Notes: generated by a model not told the origin, from the sequence alone. Counted from the stretch's first letter, positions 6,729 through 15,478 are shown. The stretch is DNA of 38,126 bases from an uncultured Erysipelotrichaceae bacterium (GCA_902797855.1 CADBUI010000004.1:1-38126), one strand, 5' to 3'. Translations and numbers: made by a program.

Positions 6729-8214
6729 ATCCTTTATAATAAAGTTTTGATTGATAATTGATTGGCTCTTCGGTAACGTTTAGTCCAAGAGATTTAAGTG
6801 TATTTTTATCAACTTCAGAAAGGATAGTGGTGGAATGGACTTCTAGTCCTTTTAATTTTGGAAGTTGTTTTAAGGCTAATTCTGCAAGTGGATTAGTGTT
6901 TGCTTGAACTGATAAGGCAAGAAGAATTTCTTCTGCTCTAAGTCTAGCGTATTCTTTGTGGAGATCTTTCACTTTGAGGCGCTGCATTGGCTCAATAACG
7001 CTCGGTGAAAGTAGATATATTCTTTTATCTATTTTTGCGAAATGCTTTAAGGTGTTTAATAGAAGCGCAGCAGACGCACCAAGTAAAGACGAACGATGTC
7101 CAGTAATAATCTTGCCATTATTAAGTTCGATCGCTAAGGAAGGTTCGCCTTCTTTTTCTTGGGTCTCAAGAGCTTTACTAACACACTTTCTTTCACTAGG
7201 AGAAATGTTAGCTTTATTCATAAGCATTTCCATTTTTTCAAGTGAATCACTTGGTAGTTTTCCTAAGAAAATTTTAACTCTAGTTTCGTAGTATCTACGG
7301 ATAATTTCTTTTTTACTAGCTTTGATAACTTCATCTTCATCTTTAATGGCTAGTCCAACCATATTCACTCCCATATCGGTTGGAGAATAATATGGAGTAG
7401 TGCCATATATCTTTTCAAATATAGCCTTTAAAAGAGGAAACACTTCGACATCACGGTTATAGTTAACAGTGGTGATACCATATTTTTCTAAATGATATGG
7501 ATCAATCATATTGACGTCATTTAAATCGATAGTTGCAGCCTCGTAGGCTAAATTGACTGGATGATTTAGTGATAAATTCCAAACAGGGAATGTCTCGTAT
7601 TTAGCATATCCTGCTCTAATTCCATTTTTGTTATCTAAATAAATCTGAGATAGGCAACACGCCATTTTTCCACTTCCCGGTCCAGGTGCGGTTACAACCA
7701 CAAGTGGACGAGTGGTTTTAATATATTCGTTTTTGCCGAGTCCATCATCACTAACGATTAAAGGTATGTTTTGTGGATAGCCATTAATCTTATATGACTT
7801 ATAGACGTTGATATTATTGTTTTTAAGTTTTTGTTCAAATTCTAATACATTAGGAAGTTCTTGATAAAAAGAAATAACAACGGATGAGACATATAAACCC
7901 ACTTCTTTATATGTATCAATTAAACGAAGAACTTCTTCTTGATAGGTCGTCCCGATATCTGCTCTAACTTTGTTAGAATTGATATCATTAGAGTTCACAA
8001 CAATGACAACTTCAGCTTTGTTTTTAATTCCAAGAAGCATTTGAAGTTTTAAGTCAGGATTAAAACCAGGAAGGACTCTTGAAGCGTGATAATCATCAAA
8101 GAGCTTTCCTCCAAATTCAAGATAAAGCTTATCTCCAAATTTCTTAATTCTTTGAAGAATGTTTTCTCTTTGAATTTTTAAATATTCCTTATTATCAAAT
8201 GGAACTTTTTTCAT
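6727..8214 (-). CDS. DUF1846 domain-containing protein
   Basis: The 495-residue protein matches the DUF1846 family (PF08903) over its whole length, which is the normal family size. Typical stretches are EFGGKLFDDYHASRVLPGF near 33-51, the P-loop-like APGPGSGKMACC (176-187), and the C-terminal AEEILLALSVQANTNPLAELAL. The family is widespread in Firmicutes and of unproven function. The glycine-rich GPGSGK sequence suggests binding of a nucleotide or phosphate. The gene stands alone, divergent from a small membrane protein gene. Its own upstream region on the minus strand has TATAAA 9 bases before the ATG, again without a ribosome site. Confidence 0.9.
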   Translation of the reverse strand: MKKVPFDNKEYLKIQRENILQRIKKFGDKLYLEFGGKLFDDYHASRVLPGFNPDLKLQMLLGIKNKAEVVIVVNSNDINSNKVRADIGTTYQEEVLRLIDTYKEVGLYVSSVVISFYQELPNVLEFEQKLKNNNINVYKSYKINGYPQNIPLIVSDDGLGKNEYIKTTRPLVVVTAPGPGSGKMACCLSQIYLDNKNGIRAGYAKYETFPVWNLSLNHPVNLAYEAATIDLNDVNMIDPYHLEKYGITTVNYNRDVEVFPLLKAIFEKIYGTTPYYSPTDMGVNMVGLAIKDEDEVIKASKKEIIRRYYETRVKIFLGKLPSDSLEKMEMLMNKANISPSERKCVSKALETQEKEGEPSLAIELNNGKIITGHRSSLLGASAALLLNTLKHFAKIDKRIYLLSPSVIEPMQRLKVKDLHKEYARLRAEEILLALSVQANTNPLAELALKQLPKLKGLEVHSTTILSEVDKNTLKSLGLNVTEEPINYQSKLYYKG

Positions 8215-8305
8215 AGAAATAATTTTATATTATTTTGCTTATCTATTTAAGAATAAAATGAGGAAATTTTATTAACTTAGATTTTATCGAATAATAATCT
8301 AATTG

Positions 8306-8333
8306 TTGTTATTTATTAAATTACTCATATAAT
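8306..8333 (+). promoter_or_regulatory. Promoter with perfect TATAAT
   Basis: TTGTTA (8306-8311), a 16-base spacer and TATAAT (8328-8333) lie upstream of the ATG at 8351. The predicted leader is about 10 bases, and it lacks a purine-rich ribosome site. Confidence 0.65.
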
Positions 8334-8350
8334 CTATATGGGTAAAATCT

Positions 8351-8719
8351 ATGAATACTCGTAAAACAATTAATTCTTATGAGAATAAACAACGCAAACT
8401 AGTTGTTCAAATTAAAACTTACAAATGGATTAGATATCTATTTGTTTTAATTGGTGTTGTCGCTGGTGTTTTCTCAGTTCTTGCTTTAGTGTTTGCGATT
8501 ATCTATAGATATAATGAATCAATCGCTGATGAAAGAATTGCTACTCCATTTACACTTACATTTGCAATTGCTCTTGCCTTATTTGTTCTAGGCTTACTTC
8601 TTTTTTGTGGATGTAACGCTGCTATTGAAGAAAAGGAAAAAGAGATTCATTCAATCGATGAACAAATTACGGAGTGGTCAAATAGAAAACCAAGTATCAG
8701 TGAACCTAAAAAGAGATAA
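8351..8719 (+). CDS. Small membrane protein, two transmembrane helices
   Basis: The 122-residue protein has a basic N-terminal coil (1-28), two hydrophobic helices (about 28-51 and 67-88, the second containing LFCGC), and a charged C-terminal helix rich in Glu/Lys that could form a short coiled coil. No family is recognised. It has its own promoter and strong terminator and so is a single-gene transcript. Both tails are hydrophilic, so a helical hairpin with cytoplasmic ends is likely. Confidence 0.7.
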   Translation: MNTRKTINSYENKQRKLVVQIKTYKWIRYLFVLIGVVAGVFSVLALVFAIIYRYNESIADERIATPFTLTFAIALALFVLGLLLFCGCNAAIEEKEKEIHSIDEQITEWSNRKPSISEPKKR

Positions 8720-8733
8720 TTAAGTTATTAAAA

Positions 8734-8763
8734 AGCGTATCCAATTGGATACGCTATTTTTTT
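8734..8763 (+). terminator. Strong rho-independent terminator
   Basis: AGCGTATCC (8734-8742) pairs perfectly with GGATACGCT (8747-8755) around an AATT loop, followed by ATTTTTTTG. It ends the small membrane protein transcript and, read on the other strand, can also end the convergent gene. Confidence 0.9.
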
Positions 8764-8766
8764 GTT

Positions 8767-9273
8767 TTAGAAGGATGAGTCTATGCTATGTGCTGCTTTA
8801 TAGGCTGCCAAATCATTAATTAAGGAGGAGACAAATCCTACAAGAAGCATAATAGGAGCATTGATGAGCATCGATATTAATCCTTGTTCCCAACTGACTA
8901 CCTTTAAGATAAATGCGTTTAATAAAACAAGCGAAGGAGATAATATAATCCAATAGATAAAGCTAATTATAAGTGTAGCGAGTAATCTATATGGCATATT
9001 ACCAGTATAAGTGTCATTTTTAACATGGAATAATCCAGTGAACCATCTACCAATATTAGTAAGTGGCATGAAGCATCCAATGATCATCGCTAAAGAGAAT
9101 GAAACTAGATAATTGATAAGTGTATTGGTCCAGTTGATATTAGCTAGATCAATTGTAATCTTCCAGTTATCAAAGTTTGTAACTCCAGCACCTGCACTTG
9201 TTAAACATAAAAAGAAACAGACTGGGATGTTACATAATGCACTATAGACGATGACTGACCATTTAATCTTCAT
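8767..9273 (-). CDS. Membrane protein of unknown function, four transmembrane segments
   Basis: The 168-residue protein has four hydrophobic segments (about 7-30, 51-71, 93-116, 132-152). It is weakly reminiscent of DUF2798-type proteins in having repeated membrane segments that each end in a Pro-containing turn, but I cannot assign it firmly. The start is well supported: AAGGAAAG lies just before the ATG, and a good promoter lies 27-54 bases upstream. It is transcribed convergently with the preceding gene, sharing the terminator at 8734-8763. Confidence 0.7.
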   Translation of the reverse strand: MKIKWSVIVYSALCNIPVCFFLCLTSAGAGVTNFDNWKITIDLANINWTNTLINYLVSFSLAMIIGCFMPLTNIGRWFTGLFHVKNDTYTGNMPYRLLATLIISFIYWIILSPSLVLLNAFILKVVSWEQGLISMLINAPIMLLVGFVSSLINDLAAYKAAHSIDSSF

Positions 9274-9299
9274 AACTTTCCTTCGTAAAAACGAGAGTA

Positions 9300-9327
9300 A
9301 TTATATTACTAAATATCTACTTTTCAA
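9300..9327 (-). promoter_or_regulatory. Promoter of the four-TM protein gene
   Basis: On the minus strand TTGAAA (9327-9322), a 16-base spacer and TATAAT (9305-9300) precede the gene, leaving a leader of about 20 bases that carries an AAGGAAAG ribosome site. This is a leadered promoter, in contrast with many others in the window. Confidence 0.7.
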
Positions 9328-9357
9328 CCCTTTTAACAAAATAATTATAGTAAGTGC

Positions 9358-10491
9358 TTACATATGATCTGCTAAATGTAGGGCACTTGCGAATGCCCAC
9401 ATGAGATTATATCCTCCACATGGCGCATCAACATTCAGACATTCTCCAAGGAAATAGACATTCTTTTCTTTGATGGATTCTAAATTATCTTTAACGTTAG
9501 ATAAAGAGATACCACCTACACTAACTTGTGAAAATTCAAACCCATATAATTTATCAAAAGTGAATTTTAGACCCTTAATTTCATTAATTAAGGTGTGACT
9601 TTTAAGATTTTTTTCATATATATAGTCCGCTAATTTAGGATTTAAGTATGAATCAAGAAGGACTCTTGGAGAATTAAATGATAAGAATATACCTAAATCT
9701 TCAGCGTCTACACTAGGAAGTAAATCAATAGAGATTTTATATTTTGCATCTAACTCTCTAGCGATAATTCTTGAGATATTAAATATAACTATTCCTGATA
9801 GACCATGCTCTTTAAAAAGCACTTCACCTGATTCAGTGAAAATCTTCTTATCATTTTTAAATAAAGTGACATCTGCTTTTACTCTAATTCCATCAAGACT
9901 TTTTGTTTTTTCTTTGACATATATTGGACATAGTCCAGGATTGATGTTTTCAATTTGGTAACGATGTTCTTTAAATATATTAAAGATACTTCCATCACTT
10001 CCAAGTTTAGGAGATGATTTTCCTCCTGAGGCAATCACTAATTTATCGCATTTATATGATGAAGATTTTGTGAAGACTTCAATGTAGTTATCATTCACTA
10101 CATATTCATCTATTTCTTCGTTACAAATAATTTTAATACCAGCTTTTTCTGAGGCTTTTAAAAGTGCGTTTCTAACTGTGATTGCACTTTCTGAAATAGG
10201 GTAGAGGAGATTATCAATAAGTTTAGTTTTGATATTGAGTGATTCAATAAATTCCCTTTGAGTGTGGAAATCATATTTATCCACAATTAAGGACGCAAAT
10301 TCATCATTATAAACGTCTTTAATTGAACCAGCGTTTCCTAAGTTACATTTTCCGTTACCAGTAGCAAGAATCTTTTTGAGTGGTTTATCAAGATGTTCTA
10401 AAACAACGATTTCATCTTTTGGATGAGATCTTTTTCTACTAATTGCAAACATGATTCCAGAAGCGCCTGCTCCGATAACTAGTATTTTCAT
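9358..10491 (-). CDS. HI0933-family FAD-dependent oxidoreductase
   Basis: The 377-residue flavoprotein opens with the Rossmann FAD-binding motif VIGAGASGI (5-13). The HI0933/YhiN family signature KKILATGNGKCNLGN (about 38-52) follows, then SGGKSSPKLGSDG in the middle and the C-terminal FLGECLNVDAPCGGYN, which contacts FAD. Length is slightly below the usual 400. Relatives are annotated as aminoacetone oxidase-like or BaiN-type reductases, but most have no proven substrate. It is a single-gene unit, divergent from the tRNA-Arg gene. Confidence 0.9.
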   Translation of the reverse strand: MKILVIGAGASGIMFAISRKRSHPKDEIVVLEHLDKPLKKILATGNGKCNLGNAGSIKDVYNDEFASLIVDKYDFHTQREFIESLNIKTKLIDNLLYPISESAITVRNALLKASEKAGIKIICNEEIDEYVVNDNYIEVFTKSSSYKCDKLVIASGGKSSPKLGSDGSIFNIFKEHRYQIENINPGLCPIYVKEKTKSLDGIRVKADVTLFKNDKKIFTESGEVLFKEHGLSGIVIFNISRIIARELDAKYKISIDLLPSVDAEDLGIFLSFNSPRVLLDSYLNPKLADYIYEKNLKSHTLINEIKGLKFTFDKLYGFEFSQVSVGGISLSNVKDNLESIKEKNVYFLGECLNVDAPCGGYNLMWAFASALHLADHM

Positions 10492-10543
10492 ACAATAAAA
10501 ATATTAACAAATTTATATTCTAAATTAAAATATAAAGGTAGCT

Positions 10544-10620
10544 GCGCCAATAGTTCAACTGGATAGAATATGCGGCTTCGAACCGTAGGGTTGTGGGTTC
10601 GACTCCTACTTGGCGCGCCA
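10544..10620 (+). tRNA. tRNA-Arg (anticodon TCG)
   Basis: The acceptor stem GCGCCAA (10544-10550) pairs with TTGGCGC, followed by G and an encoded CCA ending at 10620. The anticodon stem TGCGG/CCGTA encloses loop CTTCGAA, giving anticodon TCG for CGA and, by wobble, other CGN codons. The T-arm GTGGG-TTCGACT-CCTAC has one G-T pair. All arms are intact and the gene is 77 bases long. Confidence 0.95.
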
Positions 10621-10633
10621 TGATGTAAATTTG

Positions 10634-10660
10634 GGATTATGCTTTGCATTAATCCTTTTT
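10634..10660 (+). terminator. Terminator of tRNA-Arg, overlapping the next promoter
   Basis: GGATTATGC (10634-10642) pairs with GCATTAATCC (10646-10655, one bulged A) and is followed by TTTTT. The T-run is reused as the -35 of the next gene's promoter (10658-10663). Confidence 0.8.
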
Positions 10661-10685
10661 GTTATTAACATTTGATTGATATAAT
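10658..10685 (+). promoter_or_regulatory. Leaderless promoter of the orphan gene at 10692
   Basis: TTTGTT (10658-10663), a 16-base spacer and a perfect TATAAT (10680-10685) are followed by just 6 bases before the ATG. The transcript should therefore start at the A of the start codon. The -35 overlaps the tRNA terminator's U-tract. Confidence 0.65.
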
Positions 10686-10691
10686 TTATTT

Positions 10692-11657
10692 ATGGTTTCT
10701 CTTTCATTTAGGTACACCGAAATTATTAATGCAGTAGTTCGAAACAATGGTTCTGGTATAAAAATAATCTTTAAAAATTCCGATGAGGAATTAATGATTA
10801 TAAATTATGATTCAAATAGGTGTTTTAAGTATCTGCTGTTTAAATATAATATTTTTTCCAATGATTCTTTAACTCAAAACTATGTTAAATTGCTTTCTAA
10901 ATATGGTCATTCTTTTTTGGCGAGAGTATATGTAGATGGCAGAGGTTATGCTATTAGAAAGAAAAAGAATCAGCCGGATTTAGTTTTTATGAAGGCCTGC
11001 GACCGCGGTTTTAAGAGTTATCAATTTGGCGTCGATGTAGTTGATGCGGTGGCTTATCGAGATGGACATTATTATAGGGATAACGATCTTGTTGCTAATT
11101 CTTTTAAAAAGAGAGAAACAAAGCCTTTTAATGAAGAAGAATATTTGAAAACGCTCTCAGTAGAGGAGAGAAAAGACTACTTAGATAATAAAAAAATAGA
11201 GGATATCGTTGGCAAAATTTGTGAACTTAACAACTTGAGTAAAGAAATTGCTGATCAATTGGCGATATATATTGAATGTTTGCCTGATGATAGTGAAGTT
11301 AAAAACTTACTTTTAAAAGATTTAGAGATAGAGCATGCAACCGCCATAGTTTTACCTCTCATCGATGTGGCAAAAAAATTTTCTAGCGAAAGTGACTGGG
11401 CAGCAATTGGTTCTTTGGGTAGGGAAGAAAAGACTTATTCTATAGATGATAAATTGATATATTGTAACGGCGATTTCGATTCTTTCTATTGTAAGCCTAA
11501 CGATGATTATGAACATGCTTTTGATTTGCTCTATTTTTTTGAAGATGAATATGAGCAAATAAAAGATTGTTTGGAAAATTCAATAAAAAAAGTTAAAGAT
11601 ACAATTGATCAAGCTCTTCCTGCATTTAAGAATTATATTCAAGAAAGCAATAACTAA
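10692..11657 (+). CDS. Unidentified 321-residue soluble protein
   Basis: I recognise no family. The protein has no signal peptide or membrane segment. An N-terminal part (1-125) is rich in beta-prone and aromatic residues, including YVDGRGYAIRKKKNQPD near 80-96. A central helical region (145-235) is strongly charged, and an acidic C-terminus contains repeated Asp/Glu/Phe/Tyr (DLLYFFEDEYEQ). Its codon choice includes G+C-richer stretches such as those around 11000, unlike its neighbours. It ends tail-to-tail with the lipoprotein gene, the stop codons overlapping by 3 bases, which suggests a later arrival. A cytoplasmic accessory function is likely, but nothing more can be said. Confidence 0.7.
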   Translation: MVSLSFRYTEIINAVVRNNGSGIKIIFKNSDEELMIINYDSNRCFKYLLFKYNIFSNDSLTQNYVKLLSKYGHSFLARVYVDGRGYAIRKKKNQPDLVFMKACDRGFKSYQFGVDVVDAVAYRDGHYYRDNDLVANSFKKRETKPFNEEEYLKTLSVEERKDYLDNKKIEDIVGKICELNNLSKEIADQLAIYIECLPDDSEVKNLLLKDLEIEHATAIVLPLIDVAKKFSSESDWAAIGSLGREEKTYSIDDKLIYCNGDFDSFYCKPNDDYEHAFDLLYFFEDEYEQIKDCLENSIKKVKDTIDQALPAFKNYIQESNN

Positions 11658-13441
11658 TTAATTTGACCACTAAAAGGTAGATTTTCACTTACAAGTCTAG
11701 TGCCATAAATTTGATCAACATCACTTAATGCTAAACCACCAAAATCACCAATATATTCGTATTGACCGTTTTTTGGTAGATAGATGCTGAGACTTCCATC
11801 TGCTAATTTTTCAGCGGATATACAATCACTAGACATTACATCATCTTTATATTCGAAAATATCTTTTTTAAGTTGTTTTTCATAAATCTTAAATGAATGA
11901 GGATTATTAACGTGAAGGGTGTAATATGAACCATCATTAAATTTGCATGCTCTATCACCTAAGAATCTTGAATCAGTTGACGAAAGGAATGCATAAGAAA
12001 GTTCTGGCATATGTCCGATGACAATACCCATCGCGTTATCTCTATAAAGTAGTTGAGTTAAGATGTCTTTTCGATATTGGAATCCCGCTCCAAAGAAAAT
12101 AAACATATAAAAATTAAGGTTATAAAGTTCTTCGATTTCCTTGAAGTTATCTTCATTTGCACCAAAGATTTGATATAGTAGCATCGAAACATCGTAGGCA
12201 AATTCATATGAAGAATCACCAAGAAGTTCATAGATTAGAGTTTGAATAAATTCATATTCAAAAATAACCTTAAATATATTTGAGAAATTAATCTTCTCAA
12301 TCTTTGGATTTAGTCCCATAGCAGCTTCAAGCAAAGCTCTTAATCCAGTTTGGCAAGCTGCAGCATACATTTGTCTGTTCATAAATGCGTAAATCGCTAA
12401 GGTTTCAATTAAAGCATGACAGAATCTACCTTGTGAAGGATTGATGCTTTCTCTAGGACGGTTATCTGGTGCAGCGTATTCTTCACCAACATCAAAGAAT
12501 TTCCAATCATCTACTGAATACTTTGGAAACTTTTCTCCACCATAGGTGAAATGATATAAAGAAATCATCTTTTCTCTTTCAGTTGCATCAAAGAAAATGT
12601 CGGTTAGCCTATCTGGATAATAGTGATCTACACCATATCTAGTGAAGCCCCATTCTCTAGGTGCAACTAATGGAACCGGATCATTAAAGTTAATAAAATT
12701 ATGAATTCCGTGATACTTGTCACTTCTAGCCTCCTCAAAATCCATAACTAATCCCATTGGAGGTTCAAAACAATAAGCATAGATATCATTGTTTGACATT
12801 GAAACAACGCCTGGGAGGAAAAGATTGTTACTAATTTTATCGATAATTTTTCCTGCAGTTAAATTTGAGGTAATAGCCGCTCTAGAAAAACCTGAAATCC
12901 ATAGTTTTGTGTGACCTGTTAGTTTATATCTATCTATATAATTCATGATGCCATCAATGACAGTATCGCTTGCACCATCAAAACCAATGGCGTTACCTTC
13001 TTCTCCAATCGTGACATTATTGGCCCATTCGCCTTCATAATATCCGCCACGAACTGCAACAGCGATAAGATTAAAATCTTGTCCTTCTAAAGCGATATGT
13101 TTACTTGCGATTCCATAACCAATTGAATCGGTTGTTGGCTTTTCAACCATCGATTCGTTGAACCAAATATTTTCAAATTTTTCATTTAGCCAAAGCTCGT
13201 GAGCGAACTCAATGCGTTTAGAGTAATCTGGATTCTTGTTGAATGTAGAAAGCGCCATCGCATGGCTAGCTAAGGCAATCTCTTCGTGAACTACACTGTT
13301 ATCAAGTAAGAAATATGAGTCGTTATAATATGTATCAAAAACGTAATCTGAATTGCGAAATGAAATTTTATCAGGTGAACTACAAGCACTCACCTGAAGT
13401 AAAATTGGTAATAAAAGCAATAATTTGAATTTAAATCTCAT
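11654..13441 (-). CDS. Lipase-like lipoprotein (alpha/beta hydrolase, GxSRA nucleophile)
   Basis: Starting at the ATG at 13441 the protein is 595 residues. The frame extends one codon further, to a TTG, but the -10 box makes ATG the better start. A lipoprotein signal ends in VSAC, with the lipidated Cys at residue 20. A lipase class-3-like core follows: LIAVAVRGGYYEGEWANN (oxyanion and substrate entry), and LWISGFSRAA, whose Ser186 sits where lipases carry GxSxG. LVAPREWGF lies downstream in the core. The helical insert after about 320 is long. I infer a surface-bound lipase or esterase with unknown substrate. The gene diverges from a membrane-bound XRE regulator, with a -10 shared between them, and so may be controlled by it. 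Confidence 0.75.
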   Translation of the reverse strand: MRFKFKLLLLLPILLQVSACSSPDKISFRNSDYVFDTYYNDSYFLLDNSVVHEEIALASHAMALSTFNKNPDYSKRIEFAHELWLNEKFENIWFNESMVEKPTTDSIGYGIASKHIALEGQDFNLIAVAVRGGYYEGEWANNVTIGEEGNAIGFDGASDTVIDGIMNYIDRYKLTGHTKLWISGFSRAAITSNLTAGKIIDKISNNLFLPGVVSMSNNDIYAYCFEPPMGLVMDFEEARSDKYHGIHNFINFNDPVPLVAPREWGFTRYGVDHYYPDRLTDIFFDATEREKMISLYHFTYGGEKFPKYSVDDWKFFDVGEEYAAPDNRPRESINPSQGRFCHALIETLAIYAFMNRQMYAAACQTGLRALLEAAMGLNPKIEKINFSNIFKVIFEYEFIQTLIYELLGDSSYEFAYDVSMLLYQIFGANEDNFKEIEELYNLNFYMFIFFGAGFQYRKDILTQLLYRDNAMGIVIGHMPELSYAFLSSTDSRFLGDRACKFNDGSYYTLHVNNPHSFKIYEKQLKKDIFEYKDDVMSSDCISAEKLADGSLSIYLPKNGQYEYIGDFGGLALSDVDQIYGTRLVSENLPFSGQIN

Positions 13442-13448
13442 CAAAAAG

Positions 13449-13456
13449 AGTATACT
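13449..13456. promoter_or_regulatory. Palindromic -10 shared by two divergent genes
   Basis: AGTATACT is a perfect palindrome giving TATACT on both strands. On the minus strand it lies 7 bases before the ATG of the lipase-like lipoprotein (leaderless). On the plus strand it lies 25 bases before the ATG of the XRE membrane regulator. The two transcripts would compete for RNA polymerase at the same eight bases. No convincing -35 is visible on either side. Confidence 0.5.
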
Positions 13457-13481
13457 ATTTTGTAGAGCAAAATAATAGAAG

Positions 13482-15446
13482 ATGAAAAATTATAATGTTC
13501 ATTTAGTAGAATTAAGAAAAGCAAAAGGTCTTTCTATAAAAGAAGCCGCTAAATCGATGGGAATAAATCGATGGATGCTTTATTTTTACGAAAATGGATA
13601 TTTTAGACCATCTAAAAAAGCTATTGAAAAACTTAAAAATTTCTATGGAGAAACTATCTCATTATCTGGTGAAGATAGCTATCCAATTCCTTTTCAGAGC
13701 GAAGAAAGCGAAGCTAAGAAAGTTGCTCTTAAGAAAAAAAGAATTATTTTTGGTGCTATTTCCGCTTTTTTATTAACTATTACCATGACTGGTGTGGCGC
13801 TATTTAATAACGCTGTTCATAACAATGAAACTTTTTATGGTGATATTTATAACGAAGCCAGAACTAACGTCTTAAAACAAGGAAAGATCGGTCACGACTT
13901 AGTGACTGGTATGGAATATCGTTATTTCGAATCTGGACTTGGAGCTGATCATACTAGACTAGTTTTTTATACAAAAGATAATCTTTTATATTTCAATGAA
14001 TCACTTTGGACCGTAACCGTATTTAACAAAGATAATGACATGGTTAGATTTCACTATAAATTTGGCTCAAACCAAGGTGTTAGTTCATATAATTGTGAAT
14101 TTAATTATGGAAATTTATCTAAAGGAACTCACTATTCGTGTAATTTTGAATATACAGGTGCAGAAATTACTTCTTTTAGTAACTTCAACTTAGCGGTCAA
14201 AGGTGCGCAAGAATTGACACCTGAAATCATTCTTTCAGAAATTAATTATCGAATAAAAGATGTTAATAAAGCTATATCTGCTGCTTATTCAACTTGTTTA
14301 CAACGCCCAGTTAATTTCTTATATGATTTTCTTCCGGCTCGTGAACAAGGCCGAACTATAAACTTTGGTTTACAGTTAAGCGGACTTATCTTTATCATTC
14401 CTTTCACAATTGCGTTCTTTATTATCTTTGCTAAATTTATCGGTTATATGATCGCTAATATTAAACCGCGACTTATTATTACAGAGATAAAAAATAAAAA
14501 AGAGGAAAAACCTCTCCCAGAAGATATCAAATTTAAGTTTGGTATACCTGATATATTTGTCATTATATTTGCAAAAGTTCTTCAATATGGCTCCATCTTT
14601 ATGATGGTGGTGGCTTTAATTGCTAAGATTGGTTTACCACTTCCATCTTTCCTTGGTGAAAATTCATTCCTCACTGCCATGCAAACAACTCTTATTGCAG
14701 GCATTTTCCTTGAACACTTTGTGGTTCTTGGACGAATTAAAACATCAACCGCCTTATTTAGAGTAATCATTTATAATCTAGGCTTATTCTTATTTATCGC
14801 AACAATGGAAACTATTGTCATTGCGATTACAAATGCCTGGGGATACAACCTTGAATCGCTTGTATATAACTATGTTCCTGGAAATGTTTATCAAGTAGTT
14901 GCGGTTCATTATTTGATCTTCCTATTCTTATTCTTCCAGCCACCTTTCTTATCAAGTAAGAAAAAATATATCCGTATTATTTGGCATGCCTTATCGCTTC
15001 TCCCACTCGGTTTCTTAGTCGCTTCTTACTTTATAAGTAATGCCTATGTTTTAGTTTATGGGGTGAAAGAAAACATATTCGTTAACTTCTGGTTCCCAAA
15101 CGGTTTCTTAATTCTTTCAATTGTCTGTGTTTTATATTTCTATGGAAGCTTCTTCTTAAGAATCTATTACGAAAGAAAATATGGACAAGCAAAGGCCCAA
15201 TTATTCTTCTATGGTGATAGGTTTATCTATATGGAGAATTCTATATTTGCAGGACTTATCTTAATCGCTGCAGCACTTGACTTCATCTTTATGAAAAACC
15301 AATTCGCGTTATATATTGGTCTAGGTAAAAACGCTTGGATTCTTACTCTTATTCCATTAATTTTATTTAGCAAATATAGTCCAAATAATAGACAAGTTTA
15401 TCTATTAATGGAAACGCTACCTACTAGAGAAATCGAATCAAAATAA
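13482..15446 (+). CDS. Membrane-bound regulator: XRE helix-turn-helix fused to a polytopic membrane domain
   Basis: Residues 5-58 form an XRE/HTH_3 DNA-binding domain (LRKAKGLSIKEAAKSMGI, then WMLYFYENGYFRPSKKAIEKL). A basic linker leads to a membrane helix (about 88-108). An extracytoplasmic beta-rich domain follows (about 110-285) and has four Cys residues, at 205, 220, 272 and one within membrane context. A block of about eight further helices spans 296-654. No ATP-binding or phosphotransfer module is present, so it looks like a one-component transmembrane regulator that senses outside and binds DNA inside. It diverges from the lipase-like lipoprotein gene with an intervening gap of about 40 bases, the likely place for its operator. 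The family of the membrane part is unknown to me. Confidence 0.75.
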   Translation: MKNYNVHLVELRKAKGLSIKEAAKSMGINRWMLYFYENGYFRPSKKAIEKLKNFYGETISLSGEDSYPIPFQSEESEAKKVALKKKRIIFGAISAFLLTITMTGVALFNNAVHNNETFYGDIYNEARTNVLKQGKIGHDLVTGMEYRYFESGLGADHTRLVFYTKDNLLYFNESLWTVTVFNKDNDMVRFHYKFGSNQGVSSYNCEFNYGNLSKGTHYSCNFEYTGAEITSFSNFNLAVKGAQELTPEIILSEINYRIKDVNKAISAAYSTCLQRPVNFLYDFLPAREQGRTINFGLQLSGLIFIIPFTIAFFIIFAKFIGYMIANIKPRLIITEIKNKKEEKPLPEDIKFKFGIPDIFVIIFAKVLQYGSIFMMVVALIAKIGLPLPSFLGENSFLTAMQTTLIAGIFLEHFVVLGRIKTSTALFRVIIYNLGLFLFIATMETIVIAITNAWGYNLESLVYNYVPGNVYQVVAVHYLIFLFLFFQPPFLSSKKKYIRIIWHALSLLPLGFLVASYFISNAYVLVYGVKENIFVNFWFPNGFLILSIVCVLYFYGSFFLRIYYERKYGQAKAQLFFYGDRFIYMENSIFAGLILIAAALDFIFMKNQFALYIGLGKNAWILTLIPLILFSKYSPNNRQVYLLMETLPTREIESK

Positions 15447-15447
15447 A

Positions 15448-15477
15448 ATGCTACACCTTGCTTCGTGTAGCATTTAG
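15448..15477. terminator. Bidirectional terminator
   Basis: ATGCTACAC (15448-15456) pairs perfectly with GTGTAGCAT (15465-15473). It is followed by TTAGTTT on the plus strand and by TTTATTTTGA on the minus strand. It separates the convergent membrane regulator and the small repetitive protein. Confidence 0.85.
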
Positions 15478-15478
15478 T

